NCBI RefSeq assembly: GCF_937128415.1
Contig: NZ_CAKZMJ010000114.1
Coordinates: 1 to 10,278 of the forward strand
Direction of reading: 5' to 3'
Source of the DNA: an uncultured Caldilinea sp.
Lineage (GTDB): Bacteria; Chloroflexota; Anaerolineae; Caldilineales; Caldilineaceae
Length of the DNA: 10,278 bases
Each line of letters begins with the position of its first letter. Within the stretch, counting starts at the first letter, position 1. A model generated the notes under the pieces. That model did no database searches. It saw only the letters and a program-made list of their open reading frames with translations, and was not told the origin of the DNA. This document shows, piece after piece, positions 8,032 through 10,278 of the stretch. The position numbers and the translations under genes were made by a program.

Positions 8032-8035
<4 letters not shown>
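5546..8035 (-). CDS. GT39-like (PMT_2/ArnT-type) polytopic glycosyltransferase with large exported C-terminal domains
   Basis: Complete gene of 829 residues ending in TGA at 5546-5548. Roughly eleven hydrophobic segments span residues 10-445. After the first helix comes GRDSAGHL (42-49), with Asp44 in the place where GT-C enzymes keep a catalytic acidic residue. Then follow RPPALYLL (77-84), RLYYMEN (145-151), KWTAPIY (190-196) and NPRNLTPVLPL (397-407), the last a hallmark of PMT_2 proteins near the donor-phosphate site. Such enzymes transfer sugars from polyprenyl-phosphate donors on the outer face of the membrane. Donor and acceptor here are unknown. Residues 450-829 form an unusually long exported tail: a conserved region (DPGYWIGP 473-480, IHRGKLRYL 505-513, DIAVW 632-636) and a terminal beta-rich module (720-829, PGEVLPIELE to GTYTLAAVLY). 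It is a full-length paralogue of the preceding gene and overlaps that gene's stop by four bases (ATGA), with no RBS seen, which suggests translational coupling. The GT39-type call is strong, while the acceptor is unassigned. Confidence 0.9.

Positions 8036-10278
<2,243 letters not shown>

Overview
The window is GC-rich, densely coding DNA that I infer comes from a member of the Chloroflexota (Anaerolineae/Caldilineae/Chloroflexus type). The basis is family recognition, not a search. It carries long GT39-type (PMT_2) membrane glycosyltransferases with large exported tails, COG5617/PF10131-type ('6-pyruvoyl-tetrahydropterin synthase related') giant membrane proteins, and a secreted protein whose mature N-terminus has the YLPLV-like motif I associate with this phylum. 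No tRNA, rRNA, mobile element, CRISPR array or phage gene is visible.

Layout. At the left edge, on the plus strand, is the 3' part (454 codons) of a membrane-anchored protein whose whole visible body is an exported multi-module beta-rich tail (1-1365). It converges tail to tail, across 28 bases, with a complete 1046-residue multi-pass membrane protein on the minus strand (1394-4534). The two tails are paralogous along their full length. An imperfect hairpin spans the junction and may end transcription in both directions.

The rest is one minus-strand series, read from right to left: a 5'-truncated GT39-like protein (8032-10278), a complete GT39-like paralogue (5546-8035) joined to it by a 4-base ATGA overlap, a secreted SUMF1/FGE-sulfatase-fold protein (4578-5504) after a 41-base gap, and then the COG5617-like protein (1394-4534) 43 bases further on. 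The spacing suggests a single operon. Its promoter must lie beyond the right edge, as none is visible.

How the genes may work together (inference). Three or four GT-C-like polytopic proteins with large exported domains, plus an exported SUMF1-fold protein, suggest a cell-envelope glycan or glycoprotein assembly locus using lipid-linked sugar donors. No substrate can be assigned. The most noteworthy points are the paralogue pairs in both membrane families, the tandem beta-module tails shared between them, the conserved accessory domain in the GT39 pair, and the SUMF1-fold protein that lacks the catalytic cysteines of formylglycine-generating enzyme.
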